Shown here: one piece after another, positions 23,943-30,841 of the stretch
Layout of the letters: every line of letters starts with the position of its first letter
Numbering within the stretch: the first letter of the stretch is position 1
Source: a virus
Direction: 5' to 3' (one strand)
IMG/VR virus record: IMGVR_UViG_3300025889_000490
Span: 1-33,543 of that record
DNA: 33,543 nucleotides
Made by a program: the position numbers and the translations under genes
Notes under the pieces: model-generated
What the model saw: only the letters and a program-made list of their open reading frames with translations
Databases searched by the model: none
What the model was told of the DNA's origin: nothing

Positions 23943-25139
23943 TTAAACCAGGCTTATATCTAGTGTCTTTTTCTTTACCCTGGCCATTACTGCGTAACGC
24001 CCGGCATCTATTGCGTGGTTAAAATTATCCACTGGCTTGTTTGTAGGGCTACCGCTTCGGTCTTTGGCCCAAGTATAACTGCTAAACTCCTCGACTATAT
24101 TCTTGCTTTGCGCATGTATTTTTATCGGGTAATCTTGCAGCAGTTGTATGCCATACATTACACTATCTTTGCCCTTTTGTGCAGGCACTACCCACACACC
24201 ATTGTTACGCAGCTCGGCTATACTTTTTGGCTCGGCACTATCTGCCACTATATTATCCGTTATCCCTAAATCCTTTATTATTCTGCCAATACTTTGGTTG
24301 GTAAGCTGCTTCCGGTATATATGTTCGCGCCAGTATAACGCGCCGTGTGCGTAGCGTATTTCAACTAGGGCAGTTGGGTCATTGGTAAAACCCCAGTCTA
24401 AACCGTACACGCGCCATTTATAATTTTCGGGCCATTCGTTTACCGTTTCAAAGTCGGGGAACACCAGGCCCTCTAACCGGCCCACCTGGCCCATGCCATA
24501 TACCATCCACCTAAATTGGTTGGCAGTACCCGCCTTAATGTTATCCGGTGTAGGCTCATAACTTTCAATCTTGGCACGTATTGTTGGTTGTATAAATGCG
24601 TTATCCCGGTAAGTACTAACAAACCAGTCCACATCTTCGCGGCCCTGCAATTTATCATGCGCCCAAAAAGCTGCACTAGGGTTGAAGTCTATAATAGTCT
24701 GCTGGGTAGTTCGCATACTAATCTGTTCAAATATCCCGTAGTCTATACCGTTGGCTTCATTAAAAAAACTATGGGTGCGTTTACCACTTCTAGCGTCTAT
24801 TTCATCGTTATAACTGTTAAACTCTATCTTAGAACCCGTAGAGAAAGTAAACACCCTATTGCTTTTATTGTGGTCTGTTAGTTCTTGCGTGAAAAAAGGG
24901 TCGTTATATATGATGTTCTGGGCATCCCTATAAGCACCTACCCTAAGGTTTGGAATGTCTTGCCCTACTACGGTTATAGTAAGGTCTTTCTTTTTACTGG
25001 CTATGCTTATAAGGTACTGTAGTATAGCATAAGTCTTTCCGCTTGATGTGCCGCCTTGATGTACTATATATGGCTTATCAGATTCTAGTGTCCAAAAGAA
25101 TAAATCATTTATCTGAATCTTGTGGCTTGACATACTCAA
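23943..25139 (-). CDS. terL: Terminase large subunit
   Basis: A 398-residue packaging ATPase-nuclease (terminase_3-like). Walker A is GGTSSGKT at 29-36, Walker B lies in FFNEA at 125-129, and DFNPS at 151-155 fits motif III. The C-terminal nuclease carries acidic residues Asp248 (GLDWGF), Asp300 (VADSAEP) and Asp378 (NHAIDAGRY). It cuts concatemers and pumps DNA into the prohead through the portal. It overlaps terS by 35 bases; Met3 is an alternative start. It is the last gene of the first early operon, 2.4 kb from the portal. Length and motif order are complete. Confidence 0.95.
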   Translation of the reverse strand: MSMSSHKIQINDLFFWTLESDKPYIVHQGGTSSGKTYAILQYLISIASKKKDLTITVVGQDIPNLRVGAYRDAQNIIYNDPFFTQELTDHNKSNRVFTFSTGSKIEFNSYNDEIDARSGKRTHSFFNEANGIDYGIFEQISMRTTQQTIIDFNPSAAFWAHDKLQGREDVDWFVSTYRDNAFIQPTIRAKIESYEPTPDNIKAGTANQFRWMVYGMGQVGRLEGLVFPDFETVNEWPENYKWRVYGLDWGFTNDPTALVEIRYAHGALYWREHIYRKQLTNQSIGRIIKDLGITDNIVADSAEPKSIAELRNNGVWVVPAQKGKDSVMYGIQLLQDYPIKIHAQSKNIVEEFSSYTWAKDRSGSPTNKPVDNFNHAIDAGRYAVMARVKKKTLDISLV

Positions 25140-25482
25140 AAGTTACATTCGTAATTTTCTCACCTTCACTAGTGTGGTCGTGGTGCTGCATACTTAAAGC
25201 CTTCCTTTCTTCATCGGTACATATAAGCTTGTATAAAGCCAGTAACCCAGTTGGTGATGTACTTTTATGTAATTTAGAACGTATGCTTATCTTAGTACGT
25301 GCTTTATTTTTATCTAACTCTTCTTTTATAGCGTTTGATTCGTCTGATTCCAAAGGGAAATGCCTATAAAAAGTATCTTTACTAATACCTAAATAAGCAA
25401 GAACATCAGCCACAAAGAATAAGTTGTATTCTTTAATTACGCCAAGGGCATCTTTATATAAATCTTCAGTCTTATACGCCAT
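25105..25482 (-). CDS. terS: Terminase small subunit (probable)
   Basis: A 125-residue protein from MAYKTEDLYKDALGVI. The N-terminal part has a helix-turn-helix look (ADVLAYLGISKDTFYRHF), followed by a charged helix and a second helical stretch (GLLALYKLICTDEERKALS) that recalls oligomerisation segments of small terminases in Bacteroidota phages. Overlap with terL by 35 bases and the HTH support the call. It would recognise the packaging site. The upstream neighbour is the methyltransferase fusion, with an 11-base overlap, so DNA marking and packaging are co-expressed. Confidence 0.78.
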   Translation of the reverse strand: MAYKTEDLYKDALGVIKEYNLFFVADVLAYLGISKDTFYRHFPLESDESNAIKEELDKNKARTKISIRSKLHKSTSPTGLLALYKLICTDEERKALSMQHHDHTSEGEKITNVTFEYVKPQDSDK

Positions 25483-26566
25483 AGGGTTCACCGTTAATTT
25501 TTACTTCTAACGTATCATCTAGCTTGACCATTCGGTCTATTATAACTTGGCAGTATTTAGGGTCTAACTCCATACCGTAGCATTTACGTTTGAGTTGGTG
25601 TGATGCTACCATTGTTGAGCCACTTCCTAGAAACAAATCAATAGTGGTATTACATTTTTTATCTTTCAATATATCTACAATCAATGATATTGGCTTTGGA
25701 GTTGGGTGATAACCTTGCTCTGCTCTATTGTTTTCTCCACCCACATTGTTTACTGAATAGACAATCTGTTCGTGTCTTGTTTTATCATTGTGATAGCAAT
25801 ACATTGTTTCAAAGTGTCCGGCTTGCCAACCGTTTGTTTTATGCCAAATGTGTTTTGAAGTTACCATTTCTGCAAATGGTGGAAATTGTAAATTATCCCA
25901 AAACCATATCATCAATCCATTGCAGTAGATTCTTGAATTGTTAAATGCACCCTCTATATTATTTATCATATCGTGCATTATTTCACTATTGTTCGGAAAT
26001 GGCGGGTCTGTAAATACCATGTCCGCTTTTTCTCCATTCATAAGTTTAGCCACTTGGTCGCTATCGGTACTATCTCCGCACAATAGTCGATGTGGGCCAA
26101 TCTCGATTAAATCGCCCAGCACTACATCAACCTTTATATCATCAGGTTCTTCATAATCATCCTCCTTTGCTTCTACTTCTTCAGCTTCTATATCCCCGAA
26201 TAGTTCTTCATTACTAAAACCCCAGTCAGTAAGTTCCTCAACCTCGAAATAATTAGCTAGGGCATCGTAATCCCAAGCACCCGTATTTTTATTAAGCCGA
26301 ATGTTAAGTTCTCGTTCCTTATCACGGTCTAGTTCTACTTCTACACACGGAAAGGTATCCCACCCTAGGCTTTGTGCAGTCTTTAACCTTTGGTGTCCAC
26401 CTACTATAATATTTTTACGGTCTGGGTGTGTGTTTATAATAGCTGGGTCAACCGCCCCAAATCTTTGCAAGCTTGCTTTTAACTGTTCGGCCTGCTCATT
26501 GCTTAGCTGCCTTGGGTTGTATTCAGCTGGTATCAGTTCGTTAATTTTTCGCTCAATTACTTTCAT
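25472..26566 (-). CDS. ParB-like / DNA adenine methyltransferase fusion
   Basis: A 364-residue two-domain protein. Residues 1-110 are a ParB/Srx-type domain (INELIPAEYNPRQL, and IIVGGHQRLKTAQ near 53-65). Residues 147-350 are an amino-methyltransferase with motif IV DPPF at 187-190 before motif I FLGSGST at 312-318, the order of the beta class. An acidic linker (126-143) joins them. Such fusions are common in phages and act as orphan modifying enzymes. The ParB part may bind DNA or nucleotide. The gene lies between an unknown replication-region protein and terS and overlaps both, which may link methylation to replication or packaging. Confidence 0.92.
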   Translation of the reverse strand: MKVIERKINELIPAEYNPRQLSNEQAEQLKASLQRFGAVDPAIINTHPDRKNIIVGGHQRLKTAQSLGWDTFPCVEVELDRDKERELNIRLNKNTGAWDYDALANYFEVEELTDWGFSNEELFGDIEAEEVEAKEDDYEEPDDIKVDVVLGDLIEIGPHRLLCGDSTDSDQVAKLMNGEKADMVFTDPPFPNNSEIMHDMINNIEGAFNNSRIYCNGLMIWFWDNLQFPPFAEMVTSKHIWHKTNGWQAGHFETMYCYHNDKTRHEQIVYSVNNVGGENNRAEQGYHPTPKPISLIVDILKDKKCNTTIDLFLGSGSTMVASHQLKRKCYGMELDPKYCQVIIDRMVKLDDTLEVKINGEPYGV

Positions 26567-27101
26567 TAAACCTTGTGTAATATTCTTGTTTTATTCTTTT
26601 AAAATAACTTTTAGCACCACCGGTTGCAAATAGCCCACTATCTATACTATTGCCATTAAGCATTTTAATTATTTGGTATTGCCTTTGTATTGTATCATTA
26701 TCAAACTGCTCCACTTTTTTACTACTATTAGTGTAAGTTATTGGCGCTGCTTTTATATAGTTTATGGCATTTATTTTATACCACTCATTAAAACACCTGG
26801 CCAGTGCGCTAATGTTATTGCCCTTGCGTGGCGCACGCTCGTACACTACATCTAGCATCCAGTCAGCATAAATTTTCTCAAACCTTACATCATCGGGGAA
26901 AATAATGTTGTTTACTGCTATGGTTTCATGTAAGCGCACCAGGTAGCTTAAACCCTCTTCCCTGCTATTTGGCAGCTCTTTCACTGCACCAATATCAGTA
27001 TGGAAGTCGTATAATAGGTTTAAAAGCGTTTTATCGTAGCCAAATTTTGCGTCTGCGGCGCGATAACGTTTTACATCTATCTTTGTGTATGCTATGTTCA
27101 T
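26553..27101 (-). CDS. Unknown protein next to the replication initiator
   Basis: A 182-residue mostly helical, charged protein with no recognised domain. Notable stretches are IDVKRYRAADAKFGYDKTLL at the N-terminus and VVYERAPRKGNNISALARCF in the middle, where the basic RAPRKGNN could contact nucleic acid. It starts directly after the DnaD-like gene stop and overlaps the methyltransferase fusion by 14 bases. Proteins in this place often act as helicase loaders, so that role is possible, but there is no Walker motif, so it is not an AAA+ loader. Confidence 0.7.
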   Translation of the reverse strand: MNIAYTKIDVKRYRAADAKFGYDKTLLNLLYDFHTDIGAVKELPNSREEGLSYLVRLHETIAVNNIIFPDDVRFEKIYADWMLDVVYERAPRKGNNISALARCFNEWYKINAINYIKAAPITYTNSSKKVEQFDNDTIQRQYQIIKMLNGNSIDSGLFATGGAKSYFKRIKQEYYTRFNESN

Positions 27102-27761
27102 TTAAAAAGGCCTCTGCATTTTTTTGTTTTCCTTGTTTTTGAATTCTATGTACTTGTTAGCCCAAGTACCTGCTCTGTACTTCCAGTTGGTAATTTTATT
27201 ACCTGCATGCATCCAGTTAGTGGCTTCGTAGTAATTAACAAAATTCTCTGCTTCTAATGCTATATCATGTTCATTTATCTTACCGTTTTTAGTAAAATAA
27301 TTTTCTACCTCAACTTGCGTGGGATACACACTAGGAGCATTATTTTCATTCTTTACATTCTTTTCATTCTTAGTAGTTGTTAGTTGTGTGTTAGTTGTGT
27401 GTTGCTCGTGTGTTAGCCGTGTGTTACCTGGTGTGTTAGTTTCCTCATCATCACCCTGGTAAGTATCGTAATTGCAAACACTTATAATAGTTCCATGTGT
27501 GTTACTTAGTCTGTTGATTTCTCCGGTGCTTTGTAATTTACGTAAAACCGTTCTTAAACTTTGTTTACTAAGTTGCAATTCATACGCTAGTACATCTAGG
27601 CTAGTTATAAAAGTGCCACGCTTAACCAGTGTGCCTCTGTACTTTTTATCTTTGTGGTTAGCTTTTAAAAGGCAGTGAAGAAAAACCCTAGTGCAGTTGG
27701 GTTCATCATACCATTCCCAATCTAAAAACTGTCTATGTAATTTTATCCAACCTTTGTTCAT
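27102..27761 (-). CDS. DnaD-like replication initiator / replisome organizer
   Basis: A 219-residue protein with a winged-helix N-terminus typical of phage replisome organizers: GWIKLHRQFLDWEWYDEPN at 4-22, LLKANHKDKKYRGTLVKRG, and LSKQSLRTVLRKLQSTGEI in the recognition-helix region. A low-complexity Thr/Asn linker (about 105-143, with TNTQLTTTKNEKN) leads to a C-terminal DnaB_2-like part (FVNYYEATNWMHAGNKI and NWKYRAGTW). It probably binds the phage origin and recruits the helicase. The origin could lie within this gene or in the structured 140-base leader just before it. No helicase gene is visible, so host DnaB is likely used. Confidence 0.85.
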   Translation of the reverse strand: MNKGWIKLHRQFLDWEWYDEPNCTRVFLHCLLKANHKDKKYRGTLVKRGTFITSLDVLAYELQLSKQSLRTVLRKLQSTGEINRLSNTHGTIISVCNYDTYQGDDEETNTPGNTRLTHEQHTTNTQLTTTKNEKNVKNENNAPSVYPTQVEVENYFTKNGKINEHDIALEAENFVNYYEATNWMHAGNKITNWKYRAGTWANKYIEFKNKENKKMQRPF

Positions 27762-27870
27762 AATCTATTAAAAAAGGGAACGCCTTTAGGTTGTACGCTA
27801 ACCGGCCAGGCATTCCCCTTGTTAGGAGAGGTCACAATGTATGCGTAGCGTACACGCTTAAATAGTAACC
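27762..27870 (-). ncRNA. Structured leader RNA, possible attenuator, of the replication gene
   Basis: A 140-base gap in an otherwise packed operon. The minus-strand RNA folds in parts. GGUUAC pairs with GUGACC around an inner hairpin, GUGUACG/CGCAUAC. UCUCC can pair with GGGGA, the 5' arm of the terminator stem. UGUACGCUA (27846-27854) is a perfect 9-base complement of UAGCGUACA (27792-27800) in the terminator's apical loop. A weak -7 element, TAACTTTA, lies at 27877-27884. This fits an attenuator or riboregulator; an origin with inverted repeats is the alternative. I match it to no known riboswitch class. Confidence 0.5.
27770..27820 (-). terminator. Intrinsic terminator within the leader
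   Basis: AAGGGGAATGCC pairs with GGCGTTCCCTT (about 10-12 pairs with G-U), closing an inner GGTT/AACC hairpin, and runs into six T. It ends about 9 bases before the ATG at 27761. It separates SSB from the initiator gene, yet any transcript of the initiator must pass it. Confidence 0.75.
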
Positions 27871-27901
27871 TTGCATTAAAGTTATAATAATTTTTCACAA
27901 A

Positions 27902-28300
27902 TTAAAATGGCAGCCCATCTTCTATATCGTTTAAATCAATATTTATTGGAATGGGTGTCTGCTTTTGTGGCCCTACATTGTTATGCTCGCTCGTTTTCTG
28001 TCCGCTTATTAAGTGTAAACGGTTAGCAAGTATTTTTGTTTTTACCTTGGTTTGACCATTGGCATCATATTTATCATAAGTTACACAGCCTTCTATGCAA
28101 ACTTGCTCGCCTTTTTTCACATAGTTACCGGCTACCTCTGCTGTCTTGTTAAAGCATACAACGTTGTGCCAATCAGTAATTGCCTCACCGCTTGCATATC
28201 TATTTGTAGCCAGTGAAAACCTACATACCGCCACACCACTTTTTGAGTAAATAAGTTCCGGGTCTTGGCCAACTCGGCCCATTAGTGTTACATTATTCAT
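27902..28300 (-). CDS. ssb: Single-stranded DNA-binding protein
   Basis: A 132-residue SSB. The OB-fold start is MNNVTLMGRVGQDPELIYSK, followed by GVAVCRFSLATNRY, WHNVVCFNKTAEVAGNYVKK and GEQVCIEGCVTYDKY. The C-terminus keeps the acidic tip DIEDGLPF, which recruits partners such as recombination and repair proteins. It is shorter than typical bacterial SSB (about 170) because the glycine-rich linker is reduced, as is common in phages. It overlaps the NinG stop by 4 bases (ATGA) and works with ERF and NinG in recombination-dependent replication. Confidence 0.95.
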   Translation of the reverse strand: MNNVTLMGRVGQDPELIYSKSGVAVCRFSLATNRYASGEAITDWHNVVCFNKTAEVAGNYVKKGEQVCIEGCVTYDKYDANGQTKVKTKILANRLHLISGQKTSEHNNVGPQKQTPIPINIDLNDIEDGLPF

Positions 28301-28713
28301 ATTATTTTTTCTTTTATTAGTTGTTCACATTCTTGTTTATAGTATCTAGCCATGGCCATTACTTCATCTTTATTCCATTTGTGCAGTAACCGCGCCATTT
28401 CTTCTAACTCCTGCGCCGTACCCGCACCGTATAAAGAATCGATTTCTATGCCATGCCTATACTGCTCACCACTGCCATAATTGTTACATGATTGGCATTG
28501 TGCGTGTGCATTTTTTTCCTCCCACCTGGTAGCAGTAAATCTACGGCTCTGAAAATGGCCACAATCCATATCGCTCCAGTGTTTAACAGTGCTGCAAGTT
28601 ATACACCTGCACAACCCATTATGGTTGGCATCGCGCAAACGTATATACTTGCTAAACCATTCATCGCATGTAGCTTTAGCAGCGCTTAGGTTCTTACTTC
28701 TTATTAAGCCCAT
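28297..28713 (-). CDS. ninG: NinG/Rap recombination protein
   Basis: A 138-residue NinG (Rap) protein, a recombination endonuclease known from lambda. Cys pairs C37-x2-C40 (CITC) and C73-x2-C76 (CQSC), with DCGHFQSRR at 50-58 and NAHAQC near 68, fit a treble-clef/HNH-like zinc site. It promotes phage recombination by acting on branched DNA, together with ERF and SSB. It overlaps the HTH gene by 10 bases and SSB by 4. Shorter than lambda Rap (about 200) but with the complete zinc core. Confidence 0.9.
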   Translation of the reverse strand: MGLIRSKNLSAAKATCDEWFSKYIRLRDANHNGLCRCITCSTVKHWSDMDCGHFQSRRFTATRWEEKNAHAQCQSCNNYGSGEQYRHGIEIDSLYGAGTAQELEEMARLLHKWNKDEVMAMARYYKQECEQLIKEKII

Positions 28714-28943
28714 AAATCCGGTTGGCTACTTCGTATTAACTTGTATTCAGCAAAACTAGTTTTATTGCCAAATCTATTAGTGGTTGTACGTTTTTCACTA
28801 CTAATATTGTACCCGGAGTCTCGCAGGTTAAATATAATAGCTGATAGCCTGGTTATGCCGTATTCCTGGAAGGCTTCCCAACTAGTAATCTTCCCAAAAT
28901 ATGTTAAGTGTTTTAGTACTGTATCGTACTGCGTTTGCTTCAT
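28704..28943 (-). CDS. Helix-turn-helix protein (HTH_39-like)
   Basis: I start it at ATG 28943 (MKQTQYDTVLKHLTYFGKIT), giving 79 residues. The upstream ATG would overlap another small gene and add a poor N-terminus. The pattern, a Q-rich helix, then SWEAFQEYGITRLSAIIFNL and RDSGYNISSE, matches a small phage winged-helix family often next to recombination genes. It could regulate early genes or bind recombination intermediates. It lies 7 bases after the 43-residue membrane protein gene and overlaps NinG by 10. No partner is visible. Confidence 0.75.
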   Translation of the reverse strand: MKQTQYDTVLKHLTYFGKITSWEAFQEYGITRLSAIIFNLRDSGYNISSEKRTTTNRFGNKTSFAEYKLIRSSQPDLWA

Positions 28944-28950
28944 AATATGT

Positions 28951-29082
28951 TTAATTTTTGTGTTTTTGTTTTTCAAACCTGCGCCAATCAATTAACGCAA
29001 TAGCTATTGCATACAAGGCCAGGAAGCCAAGTACTTGCGCAATAAAACCAACCGCATTAAGTGTGTTAGTTATTAGTTCCAT
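28951..29082 (-). CDS. 43-residue single-span membrane protein
   Basis: A short gene below usual cut-offs. It begins 17 bases inside the end of the Cro-like gene and ends 7 bases before the HTH gene, filling the gap exactly. The protein has one long membrane segment (AVGFIAQVLGFLALYAIAIA) and a short positive tail ending DWRRFEKQKHKN, so the C-terminus should face the cytoplasm. Early expression could mean superinfection exclusion or host-membrane effects; that is inference from type and timing only. Confidence 0.62.
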   Translation of the reverse strand: MELITNTLNAVGFIAQVLGFLALYAIAIALIDWRRFEKQKHKN

Positions 29083-29251
29083 TTTTGTACTCCAGTAATT
29101 TTTTTACAGTTGTATAGGAAGGGTCTTTCACCCTTCCTTCTTTAAATGCCCTTATGCGTGGCACGTTTATTTTAACTGCATAGCTTACATCATTTATGTC
29201 TTGTTTTTGCAGCCACTTGCGCAAATCTTCTACTTCTTTATCTTTTTTCAT
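29066..29251 (-). CDS. Cro-like small HTH protein (paralogue A)
   Basis: A 61-residue basic protein with a Cro/C1-type HTH pattern: DINDVSYAVKINVPRIRAFK, then GRVKDPSYTTVKKLLEYK. It resembles the protein at 22519-22707, especially in the DPSYTTVKKL-like second half. Both early operons therefore carry one. It may repress the early promoters late in infection; the perfect palindrome at 30902-30915 over promoter 1 is a candidate site. It starts 9 bases after the ERF stop. With no integrase or large repressor, a lytic switch between early and late genes is more likely than lysogeny. Confidence 0.68.
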   Translation of the reverse strand: MKKDKEVEDLRKWLQKQDINDVSYAVKINVPRIRAFKEGRVKDPSYTTVKKLLEYKNGTNN

Positions 29252-29260
29252 GTTGTGTTA

Positions 29261-29800
29261 TTAGTTTGTGTTGTGCAATGATTTAAAGTATTCGAAATGT
29301 TGTTTACTTACTTTGTATTTATCGCGAAGCCTAATAGGGTTACCGCCGCTGCGTACAAATGCCTCACACTTTTCCCAATCGGGCATACCTTCGTTCAACC
29401 AGGGTTTATCATCATTGGTGTTATTTTTAGTTTTTGGCTTTGCCCTACCTACTACATCTTCGCCATCTAAATCCTCGGCCTCTATACCTATTAAACTGCC
29501 CAGTGTGAAGCGCCGATAATAAGTTATGCACGCGCCCACCTTTTGCGGGTCTTGTAATTCGGGTAATGGCAAAAACGCCTCAACGTACTCCCCGGTATCT
29601 ATGTCTATGATGCGTGTACCAACTGCATTACCTTCTATGGGTTGCAGCAGTAGTAAGTCCTCTGCTATAAGCGCGGGCCTTACCGCTTCGATAAGCTGAT
29701 TTACATCAAAATACCTGCTTCCAAAAAATGGGTTGGTGCTATCCTTCCTCATCTTGTCCATTGTACTGGTTACCTTAAACAACTTTTTATGTATGTTCAT
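29261..29800 (-). CDS. erf: ERF-family single-strand annealing protein
   Basis: A 179-residue ERF-superfamily recombinase. The family core is clear: an N-terminal helix (KVTSTMDKMRKDSTN), SRYFDVNQLIEAVRPAL at 28-44, and DPQKVGACITYYRRFTLGSL near 84-103, followed by IEAEDLDGED. The C-terminal KTKNNTNDDKPW linker and last domain are typical of longer members. It anneals complementary single strands in recombination and genome circularisation or concatemer formation. It overlaps the upstream gene by 4 bases. No partner exonuclease of the Exo/RecE type is visible. Confidence 0.92.
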   Translation of the reverse strand: MNIHKKLFKVTSTMDKMRKDSTNPFFGSRYFDVNQLIEAVRPALIAEDLLLLQPIEGNAVGTRIIDIDTGEYVEAFLPLPELQDPQKVGACITYYRRFTLGSLIGIEAEDLDGEDVVGRAKPKTKNNTNDDKPWLNEGMPDWEKCEAFVRSGGNPIRLRDKYKVSKQHFEYFKSLHNTN

Positions 29801-30222
29801 TTTATTATCTCCACTAAGGTTTTTGGTGCGCGTTCCATTTTAATAAACCCACTGCCGTGTTTTACCTCTACCGGGTCTATTACTTCGCCAGTATGTTGGT
29901 CCACTATGCTTACACCATCATTAGTTGCAATCTTTATTAAACGCTCTATGCGCTTGCGTTCCTCATCGGCTTCACGCCATAGGCTTACACCTTTATAGTC
30001 ATAACTCTTACGGCCCGCCATGTGCGTTATTTTAAAGCCATCAACTATTAGGTCTTCACGGTCACTAATGTAAGTTATCTCACTTACCAGTTCCGCTTCT
30101 ACTGCCTTAATTGCTTCATCTAATTCGCTTTTTAAGGCCCTTAATATTACGTATGCTTTGCTCGGCTTTATATCGCCTTGCATTACATTATTTACTATTT
30201 CGTATGGTTGTATGTTTGTCAT
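29797..30222 (-). CDS. Unknown early protein coupled to ERF
   Basis: A 141-residue, mostly helical protein. Residues 20-50 form a long amphipathic helix (KAYVILRALKSELDEAIKAV), and a short beta hairpin (DLIVDGFKITHMAGRKSYDY) leads to another basic helix (EERKRIERLIKIA). I do not recognise the family by name, but proteins of this kind precede recombinase genes in many phages. The 4-base overlap with ERF suggests joint action, perhaps as a nuclease inhibitor or ERF partner. Its first 35 bases overlap the end of a small membrane protein gene. Confidence 0.72.
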   Translation of the reverse strand: MTNIQPYEIVNNVMQGDIKPSKAYVILRALKSELDEAIKAVEAELVSEITYISDREDLIVDGFKITHMAGRKSYDYKGVSLWREADEERKRIERLIKIATNDGVSIVDQHTGEVIDPVEVKHGSGFIKMERAPKTLVEIIK

Positions 30223-30349
30223 AATAAACTAAGTATGTTCCAGTTATTGTTATTAGTGCAAATTGTATTACTAGGTGTTTTATAGTTTCACCCTCTGCCA
30301 TAAGCATGGTAAAAAATATAATCCCACAAATGTATGCTAGTATTTTCAT
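30188..30349 (-). CDS. 53-residue two-span membrane protein
   Basis: A short gene in the gap between two early genes. The protein has two hydrophobic stretches, KILAYICGIIFFTMLMA and LVIQFALITITGTYLVYY, joined by a short charged loop with EGETIKH. This predicts a helical hairpin in the inner membrane. The ATG follows the A-rich AACAATTATATT, similar to the shared early leader, which supports translation. It overlaps the next gene by 35 bases, which is long for this genome, so I keep confidence moderate. Function unknown. Confidence 0.58.
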   Translation of the reverse strand: MKILAYICGIIFFTMLMAEGETIKHLVIQFALITITGTYLVYYDKHTTIRNSK

Positions 30350-30383
30350 AATATAATTGTTTTTATTAATTTTTAAAACTTTT

Positions 30384-30599
30384 TTAAAGTAATTTTCTTA
30401 TATCGGCGCTTGCCTCTACAATAATGTCTAGGGCTGCAAAAAATGCCTGCTTTTGTCCGCGCAAGTATTGTTTGCGTTTTTGTAAATCAACTTTATCTAT
30501 CCACCCTAACGCTTCATCTGATAACTCGTTGTTAAGTTGTACCAGTTCCATATCAATTTCCATTATAAATCCTTGTATTGTATCTTCTGCTTTTTTCAT
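30384..30599 (-). CDS. Small unknown early helical protein (71 residues)
   Basis: I start it at ATG 30599 (MKKAEDTIQGFIMEIDMELV), because the leader AAACAATACAATT stands directly before it. The upstream ATG at 30683 would read back over the GGGCC hairpin and the previous gene. The protein is helical and rich in charged residues, with VDLQKRKQYLRGQKQAFF in the middle and ending DIRKLL. It has no membrane segment or known domain. Its leader is one of four that match the same motif. Confidence 0.72.
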   Translation of the reverse strand: MKKAEDTIQGFIMEIDMELVQLNNELSDEALGWIDKVDLQKRKQYLRGQKQAFFAALDIIVEASADIRKLL

Positions 30600-30616
30600 A
30601 ATTGTATTGTTTAAAT

Positions 30617-30634
30617 GGGCCACCGCAGTGGCCC
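30617..30634 (-). other. GGGCC-type RNA hairpin upstream of 71-residue gene
   Basis: GGGCCAC and GTGGCCC form a perfect 7-base-pair stem with a 4-base loop, 18 bases before the ATG at 30599. No T-run follows on the minus strand. It mirrors the hairpin at 23155-23172 in stem, loop size and position relative to the ACAATACA leader. Confidence 0.72.
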
Positions 30635-30643
30635 TTGTTGTTC

Positions 30644-30841
30644 TTATTTTATTTTTAAGTAAATTGGTCGGCCTACTTGCCAAAGCTCAACCTCAACACC
30701 CATATCAGCTAATTTTGATTGCGCCTTTCTAGCTTGAGTGTAATTAGCATACTGCATGGCGTTTACGCCAAATTTCGTTTTCTTAGCTACAAATTTATAA
30801 CCTTTAGCAATTCTAGTATTTAATGTAGTTGTTAGTGTCAT
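30644..30841 (-). CDS. Small unknown early protein, first in operon 1 (65 residues)
   Basis: A basic 65-residue protein (RIAKGYKFVAKKTKFGVNAM, then KAQSKLADMGVEVELWQVGR and an ending PIYLKIK). It probably forms a small alpha/beta fold. The start is fixed by the AAACAATACAACA leader, and the promoter lies about 35 bases upstream. As first gene of the early operon it should be made earliest and in large amount. Proteins with a similar ending are seen in other phages but have no function assigned. No DNA-binding motif is evident beyond net positive charge. Confidence 0.7.
   Translation of the reverse strand: MTLTTTLNTRIAKGYKFVAKKTKFGVNAMQYANYTQARKAQSKLADMGVEVELWQVGRPIYLKIK

Noticed and set aside
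30600-30683. Longer start for the 71-residue early gene
   Set aside because: It would read through the GGGCC hairpin and into the upstream gene; the shared leader fixes the start at 30599.
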